From NCBI GenBank assembly GCA_029717555.1, contig JAMDHS010000045.1, positions 113,199 through 177,198 of the forward strand: a stretch of DNA of 64,000 nt, in the 5' to 3' direction. This DNA is from Peribolospora baueri (lineage: Eukaryota > Basidiomycota > Peribolosporomycetes > Peribolosporales > Peribolosporaceae). Below the pieces are notes generated by a model. It was given only the letters and a program-made list of their open reading frames with translations, did no database searches and was not told the DNA's origin. The position numbers were made by a program, and so were the translations under genes. This document shows positions 52,441 to 64,000 of this stretch, piece after piece; the stretch's first letter is position 1, and each line of letters opens with the position of its first letter.

Positions 52441-54490
52441 ATGTTCTGCGCGAGTGAGTGCTCGCGTCGCGATGCATCCGGTGAATGGACAGCGTTGGGA
52501 CGCCCTCGCGTGCTGACCGCTTCCCTCTCTCAGTCTCCGGCGAGCCACCGCAGGAGCCGGTCGTCAACAAGAAGTCCGGTCTGATCTATGAAAAGAGGCT
52601 CATCCTCAAGGTAGGCCCCGAATCCGAACGAGCTTCGAGGTGTATCCCTGGACTAGCTCGACGCATTGAGAGCTGACGTCTTTTGCTTGTCTCTTTTTCT
52701 CATCCTTCCAATAGTACATCCAGGAGAATGGGAAGGACCCGATGAGCGGCGAGGAGCTCACAGAGGACGACCTCCTCGACCTCAAGACAAGTATGTTTTC
52801 CTTTCTCTCCCTACTCGTTTTACGCATGCTCGCGCCCTGAGGTGAATCTGCACAACCTCACTTGTTGTGTGCTTTCCTTTCTCACCGCAGACCCTCGCAC
52901 CGTCCAACCGCGCCCGCCCACCCTTTCTTCCGTGCCCGCCCTCCTGGCCGCGCTCCAGAACGAGTGGGACAGCGTGATGCTGGAGACGTTTGCTCTCAAG
53001 CAGCAGTACAACGCCACGCGACAGGAGCTTAGCCACGCGCTTTACCAGCAGGATGCGGCGGAGCGGGTGGTAGCGCGGCTGATGAGGGAGAGGGATCAGG
53101 CCCGGGAGTGAGTGAATCGGGTAGGGGGCAGGCATGCCCTCCATCTGTCCGGCATCGCATACATGTTCTGTCGACTGACCGGTTATAATCTCATTTTACC
53201 AGAGCACTCGCGAACATCCAAGCGACGCTGGGGGGTGCTCCTGCGGCGGCCGCGGCCCCGAATCAAGACGTGGAAATGGCGGAGGAAGGGGCTGCCGGTG
53301 CCCTCCCATCTGCAGTAGTGGGCAAGATCGAGGAGACGGCCAAAATGTGAGTCGATGTCAGCAGTGAGGGCCGTCCATTCTAGCTCCGGCTTCTGACCAG
53401 CCCGTGTCTACTCCCCAGCTTGTCCGCCGCGCGCAAGGGACGATCGAAGAAAAAGCCCGCAGCGGATTATCCCGCTCCGGCGGACGTCAAGGCTTTCACG
53501 CAAAAGGCGGTCGTCCCTTCCATGCACAGCACCAAGCCACCCGGTATCACCGCCCTCGACCTGGACAACACCGGCAATCTCGCACTCACGGGCGGCAACG
53601 ACAAGCAGGTGCAAGTGTTCGACCGCGCACAAGACAAGACGCTCGCCACGCTCAAAGGTCACACGAAAAAGATCACGCGTGTCGCATTCGTGGACGCGTT
53701 CGTGGACCCTTCGGCGGAAGCGCCGGCGACGTCCGCGCCGCCCAAGCTCGCGCTGAGCGCCAGCGCCGACAAGACTGTCAAGGTCTGGCGGCATCAGGAG
53801 GAGGGAAAGCAGGCGTACGCGCTGGCAACGACGTTCTCGGTGCACAAGCAGGACGTGACCGGCCTCTCGGTGCACCCTACTCGGACTTTTGCCGGTTCTG
53901 CCTCGCTGGACGCCACATGGGCGTTCCACGACCTCGACGCGGGCAAGACGATCGTCTCCGTCGATGCGCCATCCGCTTCGGAGGAGTCGGCCGAGGACGC
54001 AGCGGGAGGGTACGAGTACACTTCTTTCTCCTTCCACCCTGACGGCGTGCTCGCAGGCGCGGGGACGTCTGGCGGAGCGGTACGGATCTGGGACGTCAAG
54101 TCGGCGAAGAAAGTCATCTCCTTCGGCGGGCACGTTGGTGCAGTGAACGACATGAGCTTCTCCGAGAACGGTTACTACCTCGCCACCTCTTGCTCCGGCG
54201 AGCCGGTGGTGCGCATCTGGGACCTGCGCAAGCTGTCCGTCATCTCTCAGATCGCCGTCGGCGGGTCGGCGGAGCAGCACAAGGTGGAGACGGTGCGGTT
54301 CGACCGCCAGGCTCAGTTCCTCGCCGTCGGTGGTACGGACGTGCGAGTGTACCAGAACAAGTCGTGGGAGGAACTGTGGTCGTTCGACGGCAACTCGGCC
54401 GACGTCACGGGCGTCGCTTGGACACCCGCGGGAGAGATGGTCGTCTCCGGGTTGGATAGGACGCTGAGGGTGTTGGGCAAGGCTGAGTGA
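52441..54490 (+). CDS. PRP19: Pre-mRNA-processing factor 19 (U-box E3 ubiquitin ligase)
   Basis: Scaffold of the NineTeen Complex; stabilises the active spliceosome and ubiquitinates Prp3-type targets. Exons 52441-52453, 52534-52610, 52715-52790, 52891-53107, 53203-53346, 53419-54490 (1599 nt, 532 aa). The first coding exon is 13 nt and encodes MFCA; spliced it gives the canonical start [20 protein letters not shown] of the U-box, which continues through [20 protein letters not shown] and [13 protein letters not shown] coiled-coil region (about 75-170) mediates tetramerisation in the family. The C-terminal WD40 propeller covers about residues 230-530: [57 protein letters not shown]. Full length, no lesions. 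Confidence 0.96.
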
Positions 54491-55366
54491 GGGGAGCAAA
54501 AGGAGTCGAAGGGAGGGGGGGGGTTGCTTGGTGGAGGACGTCAGCTTAAGGATCGCAAAGCCGTGACTGGCTTTGCTGACTTGGCTTCGTCCCTTCCTCC
54601 TCCTTTCGCTCACGCTCCCCGGTGTACGAGCGTGCGACTCTAGCTCGCTACCTTTCTTCTCCCGTTCTCTTCCTGTACTTAGAGCAAAAACTCGAACGCC
54701 TTTGGTCCGAACTGGTTGGGAAGAACACGTTGGCGAGCCACCGCTCGTGAGCGGCTGAGCCGCCGTCGAGGGAAGTCGGTCGGAAAGCGAGCGAGCGGAT
54801 TCGCGGCGTAGCGTAGCGTCGCGCGAGACATGCCAAAGTGCGGCTCGCTACCGCGCGACGACTCGGGAAGGCCGACGACGTCGCCTCCACAATTCCGTAG
54901 GCGTTGCTTGCGACACGGGTACACCGCACCGCACCGGACGGCCTCTTTCTTCCTCTTCTTCCTCCTCTTCCTCCTCTTCCGCCACCGACGAAACCCATTC
55001 GATTAGGTCAGTCAAGTTCGATTCTCTTCCGCCCGCCTCAACCGAACGGCGACGTGTGATCAGAGTTCCGACGCGTTGAGGTCTCACGGGCGTGCGGAGG
55101 ATGGATCGTCTCGCGAAAGGAGGAAAGGAAAGACAAAGGGTTCGATTCGGCCGTCAAATGGGACGGGGTGGGACGGGGTGGGATGGGATGGACACTATGG
55201 ACCGTTCTACGTAGGTTCGAGTGGTCGGGCCCGACCGTCTCCGTCTCCGTCACCCGCCCACGTCTCCCTCAACGGAGCGGGTGAGTTCATCGAGAAGGCT
55301 CGAGGCGACTCGCGCTCGTCCGGCTAGTACATGAATGCGAGCTCGCTCGTTTCGCTCGCTCGTGCC
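54491..55366. other. Convergent intergenic region with G-rich repeat
   Basis: Between the ends of PRP19 (+) and PRE10 (-). Contains a CTTCCT-type pyrimidine microsatellite (about 54947-54978) and a six-tract G-quadruplex motif (listed separately). No gene recognised. Confidence 0.5.
55160..55187 (+). other. G-quadruplex-forming motif
   Basis: Six G tracts of 3-4 G separated by loops of only one or two bases (GGGACGGGGTGGGACGGGGT continuing GGGATGGG). Loops this short give very stable predicted quadruplexes. It lies about 180 bp beyond the PRE10 stop codon, on the strand opposite the PRE10 transcript. Confidence 0.75.
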
Positions 55367-57143
<1,777 letters not shown>

Positions 57144-57214
57144 GCTTCAATGGGGTAGTGGTAACCTAGGACCTTGCCATGGTCCAGCCAGGGGTTCGAT
57201 TCCCCTTTGAAGCA
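57144..57214 (+). tRNA. tRNA-Gly (anticodon GCC)
   Basis: A 71-nt cloverleaf can be drawn by eye. The acceptor stem GCTTCAA pairs perfectly with TTGAAGC and is followed by discriminator A. The anticodon stem GGACC/GGTCC encloses loop TTGCCAT, anticodon GCC. The T arm is AGGGG-TTCGATT-CCCCT with an intact GGTTCGATTCC B box; the D arm contains TGGGGTAGTGG (A box). There is no intron and CCA is not encoded. Reads GGC/GGU glycine codons. Confidence 0.95.
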
Positions 57215-57218
57215 AGTA

Positions 57219-57224
57219 TTTTTT
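57219..57224 (+). terminator. RNA polymerase III terminator (T6)
   Basis: Six T on the non-template strand, five bases beyond the tRNA 3' end, followed by further T runs; typical Pol III stop. Confidence 0.85.
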
Positions 57225-57282
57225 GTTTCTTTTTGTTTTTCGTTTTTGCTTTCTTCACCTCGTCTCTCCTTGCAGGGTCGCT

Positions 57283-58038
57283 GCGCCCGTCACTTTTGCG
57301 TTCGACAACGAGTACGAGCACGGCGAGCGGCAGCCGGGGCCGGTCAACCCTCCTCCGGGAAAGGCTGTCGGACTAGGAGCGGCGGACGAGGAGAATGCTT
57401 AGGCTTTGGAAAGGAGGAGGCGGCCGAGCGATCGTCGGTCACGAGCAGCTGGCCGCTGCGAGGAGACAGCAGCAACTACAGCAGCGGCAGCAGCAATCAT
57501 TCAAGTCCGAACCACCCGACACCCGGTATGGTCCTGTCGCCCGCCTCCCCTTTCTCTGCTGCCTCCCCCGGCATGGATGATGGGAACAGGAGCGCGGCAG
57601 CAGCAGCAGCAGCAACAACAACACACGCCCCAGCACGTCTCATCCATGCGCCTTTCCTCCACCGCTCAGGAGGGTTTGCTAGCCCTTCGCGACGCCCAAC
57701 AGCAGCTCTCCTCGTTGGCAGCGTTGCCCGTGTCGGTGATGCAAGCAAGGAACTTTTCGACGCCTACGCCGGCGAGCTTCTTGGGCATGGACGCGAATGA
57801 CACGCAGAGGCACGAGCGGCTGAGGAGTGACGGAGGCCATGAAGAGGTGGTGCGTGTCATAGGACCGGGACGCACACTTTTTGTCCACAAGCTCCGGCTT
57901 GGGGATCTCCATGACGCCGGGAACGGAGTGGACGGATGGACGCTCGGACTCGGACAGAACATATCACATCACGTCGTGCGTTGGACAGGCGACATTGTGA
58001 CGGGTGGAGAGAATGCATGGGGTTGTATGGAGAGTTAA
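57283..58038 (+). other. Possible unrecognised or decayed coding segment
   Basis: Three frames look coding in turn. Frame 1 (57283-57390) follows a good acceptor (CTTGCAG) and reads FAFDNEYEHGERQPGPVNPP, then stops. Frame 2 (to about 57525) is Ser/Asn-rich (NYSSGSSNHSSPNHPTP). A plausible 64-nt intron (57526-57589, GTATGG...AACAG with a pyrimidine tract) joins it in phase to frame 3, a Gln-rich stretch from CAG repeats followed by AQEGLLALRDAQQQLSSLAA and open to 58038. No start exon or family could be identified. It may be a gene whose first exons I missed, a pseudogene, or chance. The switch between frames 1 and 2 is unexplained. Confidence 0.25.
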
Positions 58039-59389
58039 GGTGTAGAGAGAGCCAAAGTGAAGAAAGAGCTCTCCAACGAGAGGCGGCGTTCGACAGCGTC
58101 CTGGCCGACCTGGTGAGATGACGAGGTGATTGATTGATTCATGATGAGGCGCCGCAACGCAATGCAATGCGCACATTCTCCGCAACAGGGACGCCCTGAG
58201 GCGTGGGCAGGGTCATGTACACGACGCTCAACGCGCGAGCCGGCGTCGCTCGCAGATTAGGATGGCACGAACGTTGGGTTAGGAGAGCATTGAGTCAGGC
58301 CGATCGCTTTCGCTCTCGTTTCCCCTATCGCGGCGCTTGGTTGCGAGGCGATTCGGGTTGTGGCTGACGGACGGGAGGGAGGCGCGCACCTTGTGCTTCC
58401 GTTTCCGAGCCAGGACGACGCCGGGGACCTACGGTCGCGGCGGGTTGACGTTGCCGTCTGTCTACGTACCTACATGTGTGCGCGTGCAGAGAGGGGACGG
58501 CGTCGAGACGGGAGGAAGGGGATACAAATCTTAAGCCTAAGGCCGCCCGCCTCCCTCCTCTCTTTCTCCCGTCCCGTCCCGCGTCATCGCTCCATGCATG
58601 TCGTCCGTTCCGGATCTCATCACACTCACGCCCTTCTCTTGCGCTCGCGAAGAAAACAAAGAGAGACACTCGCTCGCCCTTGCTACGGAACACGTTGAGT
58701 GTGACTTGCTCTGCGTTCCGGCTGCATTAGGGAGCCGGTAAGCCAACGAGGATGTTGGATTGGACGCCCAACGTTCGTCGTCATGGGAGCGTCGCACGCC
58801 AGCTATGCCCTTCTTCTGCTCGCTGAGCTTCCGCCCTCGCTCAGGCCCTCCCGTTTCCGAGCTTTTGTTCTCGTGTCTTATCGCATCTTCTCTTCTGTGG
58901 AAGCGAGGCGACGTTGGTAGTGGGGCGGGGTGACGAGGTCGGTGGTCTTGTCTGCCTTGTCTGTCTTGTCTGTCTGTCTCGATGCGGCACGAGTCCGGTG
59001 CTCGGATCTCGATCTCGATCGACGCAAAGTGACGCGACGCGTAAACTCAACGCACGTCCAGCGCTCAGTCCCGCCTCCCTCGTCTGTCCGTCCGTTCTAT
59101 CTGTCCGCTGGCCGGCCATCGGCAGCCGTAACCGTCACCCAATTACCCCATCCGGCGGCGAGCCAATGAGCGACGTCAGCCGCAAACAGCCTCGACGGCG
59201 TGGCTCTGTTCGACTTTCTCCAGACGCGACCGCCGCATCGCGCACAGACGCCCACGCTCAGGCCCGCTTTCCCATCCTGGCCCTATCTCGGCCGCCTTCA
59301 TAAACACCCCATCCCATCGCCCTCGCCCTCCTTGACGCGTACTCCCCCCATCCACCTCGCCACCACCACCGCCGCCATCGCCATCAACC
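58039..59389. other. Intergenic / upstream region
   Basis: About 1.35 kb before the next plus-strand gene. CT-rich and TGTC repeats (about 58948-58978) and a C-rich tract near 59320-59390 look like promoter and leader DNA. No gene seen. Confidence 0.4.
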
Positions 59390-60907
59390 ATGCCTCCCCT
59401 CAGCAGGCGGCCTTCCGGTCTCGCCCTCCTCTTTCTCCCCGCCCCTACCCGCGACTTTGAGCTCTCCTCCGCTTCCGCCCCCGCCATGTCCCGCTCCTCG
59501 TCTCTCTCCTCGGTGACCACCGGCACACCGCCCGTGGACGCCGCCTTCTCCACGCCGCCTTCCACCCCGCTCCCTCGCTCCCCTTTCTTCCCCATCCCTC
59601 AGGGACTCCAGGCTTCCTCCAAAGTCGCCGGCTCCTCCGGCGGAGGCTTTCCCTTCTTCTCCTTCACCAACACCGGCAACGGCGCCAACGTTCCTCGTCA
59701 CGTCGGCATGACGAGGAGCAGCAGCATGCTCAGCGAGACCAGCGTTTCCTCCTGCTCCGAATGGGGCGAAGAGGCCCAAGACACGGACGACATCTTCACC
59801 GTCGCCCCTCCCTCTTCATCTGCCTCTCCTTCCTTGCCTCGCGCTCAGGCCGCTACGACGTCCAAGGCCAAGTCCAAGTCCAAGGCCAGAATGATGGATG
59901 AGAACGTGGACGTGGACTGGACGCCGGAAGAGGACGACGTGTTACGTAAAGTGCGTCTCGCGCTTTTCTTTCTCCCTTCTCGAGTTCTGAATGCCTCTCG
60001 GCGCCAATGCTGACTTGGCCCCCTACGCTCAACGTGCGCATATATGCTTCCTCCTTTACCCCATGCGAATTCACCTCGGCCAGACCTTCGAATCCATGCT
60101 GGCCTCGCTCCCTTCAAATCCCGCTTTCGCCCCTTTCGTGCACGACCCGCGCACCTCCCCCCCTCCCAACCTCGCCCACGTCCTCGCCCGCACCGTCGTC
60201 TCGTCCGGAGGTCGAGCTGCCGCTGTAGGCATCACCAAACGTCGCAAGATCGTTGACTCTCCCTCCGCCATGGATGAGGAGGATTACAAGATGGCCTCAC
60301 CCCGTCCCCTCCCTCCTCACTCCTCCTCTTCCTCTTCCTCCACCAGACGGGCGCCGTGGCGCCATTCCCTGCGCGCCACGCGCATTCGCGCCCAAGGTAT
60401 CATCCGCGCGCGCATGGCCCTCGAGTTCAATCCTCTCGACCGTTCCGACGACCCTCCCTCTCCCACCCGCCCTCGTCTTGCCACACCTGAGAAGAAATGC
60501 GAGGAAAAACGAGTGGCCAACCTGATGGCGGTGGACGATGTGGACAGGACGCCCCGCCAGACGGACGTCATGATGGGTGGAGTCGCTTCGGCCACGGCGA
60601 AAAAGACCGTCGACAGGCCCGGCGCGGACACGGTCAAGGGCGGCTCGAGGAGGAAGCCGCCTTTGAGGAGGGAGCATTCGATGGACTTTCTCAATGATGA
60701 GGAGGACCCGGTCGACGATGAACTGGCCGGTGGTGGACGGGTGCAGCGGTGAGTTCCGGCGCGTCCATGGCGCCTCCTTTCCTTTTCCACTTCTCTCTCC
60801 CCGCGAGAAAGCCAGACCTCCATCGCATGTCGAACAAGCTCGCTGACCTCGCCTGCACATTTCATGTTCCCCAACGTACCAGGCTCTTAGCATACAATGT
60901 CACCTAG
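59390..60907 (+). CDS. Uncharacterised Ser/Pro-rich protein
   Basis: Not recognised. Exons 59390-59950, 60084-60748, 60883-60907 (1251 nt, 416 aa) join in phase and end LLAYNVT. Residues 1-160 are low complexity (Ser/Pro/Thr-rich, with RSSSLSSV and TRSSSMLSETSVSS blocks). A conserved-looking core follows at about 175-245: DVDWTPEEDDVLRKTFESML then LPSNPAFAPFVHD and NLAHVLARTVV; the WTPEEDDVL start is reminiscent of a SANT/Myb-type helix but the rest does not complete one. A basic segment (GITKRRKIVD, possible nuclear signal), an Arg-rich helix (RRAPWRHSLRATRIRAQGII) and an acidic end (DFLNDEEDPVDDEL) follow. A nuclear regulatory role would be a guess. The start is the first in-frame ATG; a later Met (MSRSSSLSSV) is possible. 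Confidence 0.65.
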
Positions 60908-62498
60908 GCCACCGATCACCCGGCCATCGACGACGGACGAAAGAACCCTCTCGGTTCGTCCATGCATCACTGGCTCTGCTCCCGCCTTACGCCTGCCGCG
61001 GGAGCGGATGGCCTTGACGGGCCATTGTCGCTCAACATGCCGGTCATGCGGTAGATGGGCGAACGCTCGTCGGCGCCTCGGTGCGCGGCGGCGGCGCCAG
61101 GCGAAGACGCTCGGCTTTCACTCCTTCCACGTTTCTTTCCCCTCCCTCACTTCTTTGGCGCTCATCTCTTCTTGGGATCTCTCAGTCTCACTTGTTTTCA
61201 TTGTGCACTCCTTCGTTATGGGGCCTTTTTTTCTTTCGCAAATAGCCCTCGGCGTTCCGGCCGTCTCGTACCCTGTCTCGTCTTGTCGTCCTGCCCGCCC
61301 GCCTCGAGCGAGCGAGCGAACGACGACGACGTCGAGGGAAGCAACGTTCTTCTCGAAGATTACCGCTCCGTCTTTCGTCGTCTTGTATCCCTCTACTGAT
61401 TTGCTCGAGCCGTTATTGTATCCTACATCCCGCACATCTAGTTGTACCATTCTGTCGCTGTCGCTGTCGTTCGTTGTAGCTCTCCGCTTCTTCAGGCATT
61501 CCTGTAGTCTGTCCGTCGCTGCCGTCTGTCGCTTGCGTGTACCGAGTAACTGTGATCTACCTCTTTCTATCCTTTTCTCCCGTCAGCCATACCGGCTTCT
61601 TGTCTTTATTCCTTGGCACCAGAGCCTTCGTACCGCCCTGTTCGTGTTGAATCGAGTCGGGTCGAAAATCCGACCTCGGTCCGCACGCGCACGCGTGACA
61701 TGGTGAAGCCTGCCTGTCCCTCGATCTTTGTCCGATCCTTCGTGTGTAACAAGGTAGGTAGTGAGGATGACCATAAGGCGAGCCAAATGAGAACAGAGGT
61801 AGAGGCCAAGTCGTGCCGAGCTCCGTCCGTCGGTCGGCCTTCCCTGCTCTGCTCTGCTGTGCTCCATGCCGACACCGTCTCCCTCCGGACGTGATTGCGA
61901 TCCGCTCCTGATAGATGACACAAGACTCGCCCCATCTGCTCCGCTGCCGCCTTTGCCTACTCGTCCACTCTCGCTCTCTCACATGACCGCCCGACCGACT
62001 CTTGGCTGCGTCTATCTATCCCTCCATCTACCCATACATCCAGGCACGAGTGGCTTTGCTTCCGATCGCTTCATAGAGACGCGTCGGGGTCAGTCAGGCT
62101 TTCCAGTGGGAGCGTCGGACGGCTCGGCTCGTCAGCCGGCTGGCTTGATGGGAGTTGGCTCGTCGGCCAGACGGACGAAGAGGCGGTCGAGGTGGACGTT
62201 GGACAGGGCGAGTCGAGCGAGTGCGCAAGGTCACCGCTACCAATACCACCACCACTCACGATGGTGCACAGAAGAGCAGCCACACCAGCAGGCCCAGGCC
62301 GCATACATCCTCCACACCCACGCCAACGTTGACGCCTGGCTCGAGTCAGTCATGCAGGTCCCCACCTACCCTTGCTTCCGCCCCCACCCGCTCGATCATT
62401 TAAGGCCAGCGGCTGAGCCGACGACGACGACAACAACGACAACAATCTCCCCGTCGTCGTCCTCCTTCACGCCTCCCACTCAAGCAGTAACTCCAGCC
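60908..62498. other. Intergenic / upstream of LYC1-like gene
   Basis: About 1.6 kb. A 269-codon open frame (60897-61706) crosses it but overlaps the previous stop codon, is Ser/Arg-rich and has no motif, so it is not called. CT-rich tracts just before 62499 look like a leader. Confidence 0.45.
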
Positions 62499-63840
62499 AT
62501 GGCTCCGGCTACACCCTACCCACTCAACTCTCTCGTCCTTATCCCCGCAACCGACGAGCAGACGCTCGAGTCCATGAAGCGCTGGCACCCGCACTGGGGC
62601 AAGCCTCTGAGCTGGCAAGATTTTTTGGAAGCTTCCAAGTCGACTGATAGCATGTCCTGGGCTGCCAGCAACATGAATGCTTGGTGAGCTGGGCAGGATG
62701 GCGAGGCGAAGCGGGTTTGGTCTCCTTCGCCCTCTTCCGTCCTCCTCCTCTCCTTCTCCCTGACCCCGCGCGTCGTTCCCTGCTGGCGTTTGTCTGTCCG
62801 ATCGTACGCACCCCCCTTTCAGGGTCCTCGCTCCCGCCTCGAACCCGACGACGCTCGACTTCCCCAGCTCTTGCAGAACCTATCGTCGCCGCGCCGTCCT
62901 CGCCTACCCCGCTTCTCCCTCTTCCCCAAACCCAACCAGGGAGATTCTGACAGTCTACGGCGTCGCCTCCGTCTTCTCCGATCCCGCACAACGTTCCGCT
63001 GGCTATGCGAGGAGGATGATGGAGCTTCTTCATCGGCGTCTCGCCCCAGCCGCTTCCTCCCCCGCCGCCGATGCCGATGCCGACGTCAACAAGGACATCA
63101 ATGTGGATGGCTTCAACGACGCAGCGGCCTCGATGTTGTACAGCGACGTGGGCGAGTTCTACAGCTCCATCGGGACAGGATGGAAGACGACCTCTCCGCT
63201 AGAGGTCCGCCTGGACCTGACCGCTCTAGACCGCTTCGAAGACGCCCTCGCCAGCGGAGGCACTGTCAAACCCGATGCCCGCCCCCTCAAGCCTTTGACC
63301 CTCGACGGTACCGACTGGGCGGCCCTCGCCAGCGCCGAGGCGCGGCTCATCCAACGAGACGTCGTGCGAGCGGCCGCCGACGCCGAAGCCTCTTCTTCTT
63401 CCTCCCCCGCCAGGCCCTACATGGCCTTGCTTCCCGACGATGACGTTCTGCTTTGGCATTTCCACCGCACCATGCGTTATTTCCGACCGGCAGGCCGAGA
63501 AGTGCCGGAGGTTTGGGGCGCAGAGATCGGCTCCTCCTCCTCCGCCGGCGGCGAATGGGCTTTCATCATTTGGGTGTACGACCTCGCTCAGTCCACCCTC
63601 CACGTCCTCCGCTTGCGCGCCTCCACACCTTCCGAGACGCTCTCGCTCCTCGCCGCAGCCTTCGACGCCGGCAAGAAGCAAGGCATGAAGTCGCTGACGG
63701 CATGGAACGTCGATAAGCGACTCCTCAACGGCACCGCGTTGACCAACGCCAAGAGGGACCTTAACCTGCCCGCCTTGGCTTGGTATGGCGACGGACAGCC
63801 GGCGGAGTGGCTCTTCAACGAGCGCATCTTTTGGTGTTGA
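62499..63840 (+). CDS. LYC1: LYC1-like lysine N-acetyltransferase (GNAT fold)
   Basis: Yarrowia Lyc1 N6-acetylates lysine in the first step of lysine catabolism; this is a family member. Exons 62499-62683 and 62823-63840 (1203 nt, 400 aa). Motifs in order: LVLIPATDEQTLESMKRWHP with WGKPLSWQDFLEAS at the N-terminus, WVLAPASNPTTLDFPSSCRT, then the GNAT acetyl-CoA region GVASVFSDPAQRSAGYARRMMELL, where Q/RxxGYA fits motif A (RGKGYA in relatives), then MLYSDVGEFYSSIGTGWK, characteristic of Lyc1 proteins. The C-terminal half holds ALLPDDDVLLWHFHRTMRYF, PEVWGAEIG and a closing LPALAWYGDGQPAEWLFNERIFW. The frame is open upstream of the chosen ATG, but that ATG fits the family start. Substrate is inferred from family. 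Confidence 0.88.
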
Positions 63841-63960
63841 TAGATCACAAACGGACGGGCGGGCACCGCATATCTCTGTACCGTAGAGGAGGCGGAACAG
63901 GATGATCTAGAATACAATCGGGGAGAACCAAAGTCTTACCAAGGCCACCGTCACGTTCCA

Positions 63961-63992
<32 letters not shown>

Positions 63993-64000
63993 CTCCCCCC
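63841..64000. other. LYC1 3' flank
   Basis: Short downstream region containing a 30-nt T homopolymer at 63963-63992 followed by a C-rich end. Nothing else supported. Confidence 0.6.
63963..63992. repeat. T30 homopolymer
   Basis: Uninterrupted run of 30 T close to the window end, about 120 bp past the LYC1 stop codon. Length in the real genome is uncertain. Confidence 0.85.

Noticed and set aside
53408-54613. 401-codon open frame on the minus strand
   Set aside because: Exactly antisense to the PRP19 WD40 exon; low-complexity His/Arg/Leu composition from reverse reading of a GC-rich gene.
57144-57224. tRNA as evidence of a mobile element insertion site
   Set aside because: No long terminal repeats, target-site duplications or integrase-like frames were found nearby.
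60897-61706. 269-codon open frame on the plus strand
   Set aside because: Starts inside the last codons of the preceding gene, Ser/Arg-rich, no domain, and lies in probable 3' flanking DNA.

Overview
The window is nuclear DNA from a fungus, most probably a basidiomycete yeast of the Pucciniomycotina (Microbotryomycetes-like). That placement is inference: genes are short and tightly packed, nearly every one is cut by several introns (mostly 50-170 nt, GTGAGT-type donors), base composition is fairly GC-rich, and the gene set is fungal (Arp9, Erg7, Lyc1, Hus1, a hybrid histidine kinase). No bacterial operon, CRISPR array, plasmid, virus or intact transposon was seen. Splice sites were placed by hand from donor/acceptor motifs, reading frame and family knowledge; for almost every model the exon lengths sum to a whole number of codons.

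Layout, left to right: phosphomannomutase (5' truncated, +); a J-domain protein (-) divergent from the Hsp70 co-chaperone SGT2 (+); a small MLRQ/B12D-type respiratory protein (+); branched-chain 2-oxoacid dehydrogenase E2 (-); a mitochondrial scramblase-family protein (-) divergent from tRNA pseudouridine-55 synthase PUS4 (+); arginase (-); lanosterol synthase ERG7 (-) divergent from ARP9 (+); complex I 51-kDa subunit (-) divergent from cytochrome oxidase subunit COX8 (+); a gene-poor 2.5 kb stretch holding a large imperfect inverted repeat; a ~2100-residue hybrid histidine kinase (+); checkpoint clamp subunit HUS1 (+); SAICAR synthetase ADE1 (-) divergent from a kinesin-6 (+); a peroxisomal-type SCP2 protein (+); a Nudix hydrolase with a C-terminal membrane segment (-) divergent from PRP19 (+); proteasome alpha-7/PRE10 (-); tRNA-Gly(GCC) (+); a poorly resolved segment; an unrecognised Ser-rich protein (+); and a LYC1-like lysine N-acetyltransferase (+).

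Most genes are housekeeping and functionally unrelated, but some neighbours fit together: the complex I / COX8 pair shares one ~410 bp promoter with two CCAAT boxes, and the J-protein / SGT2 pair shares one ~460 bp promoter. Five genes (SEC53 aside: MLRQ-like, E2, scramblase, NDUFV1, COX8) encode mitochondrial proteins.

Items most worth a second look: an isolated +1 frameshift in the kinesin motor domain, an Asp-to-Glu change at the E2 acyltransferase active site, a probable GC-AG intron in the same gene, several 13-nt coding exons, five translatable in-frame introns, the inverted repeat near 28 kb, and the shared respiratory promoter. I found no clear evidence of a novel multigene system.
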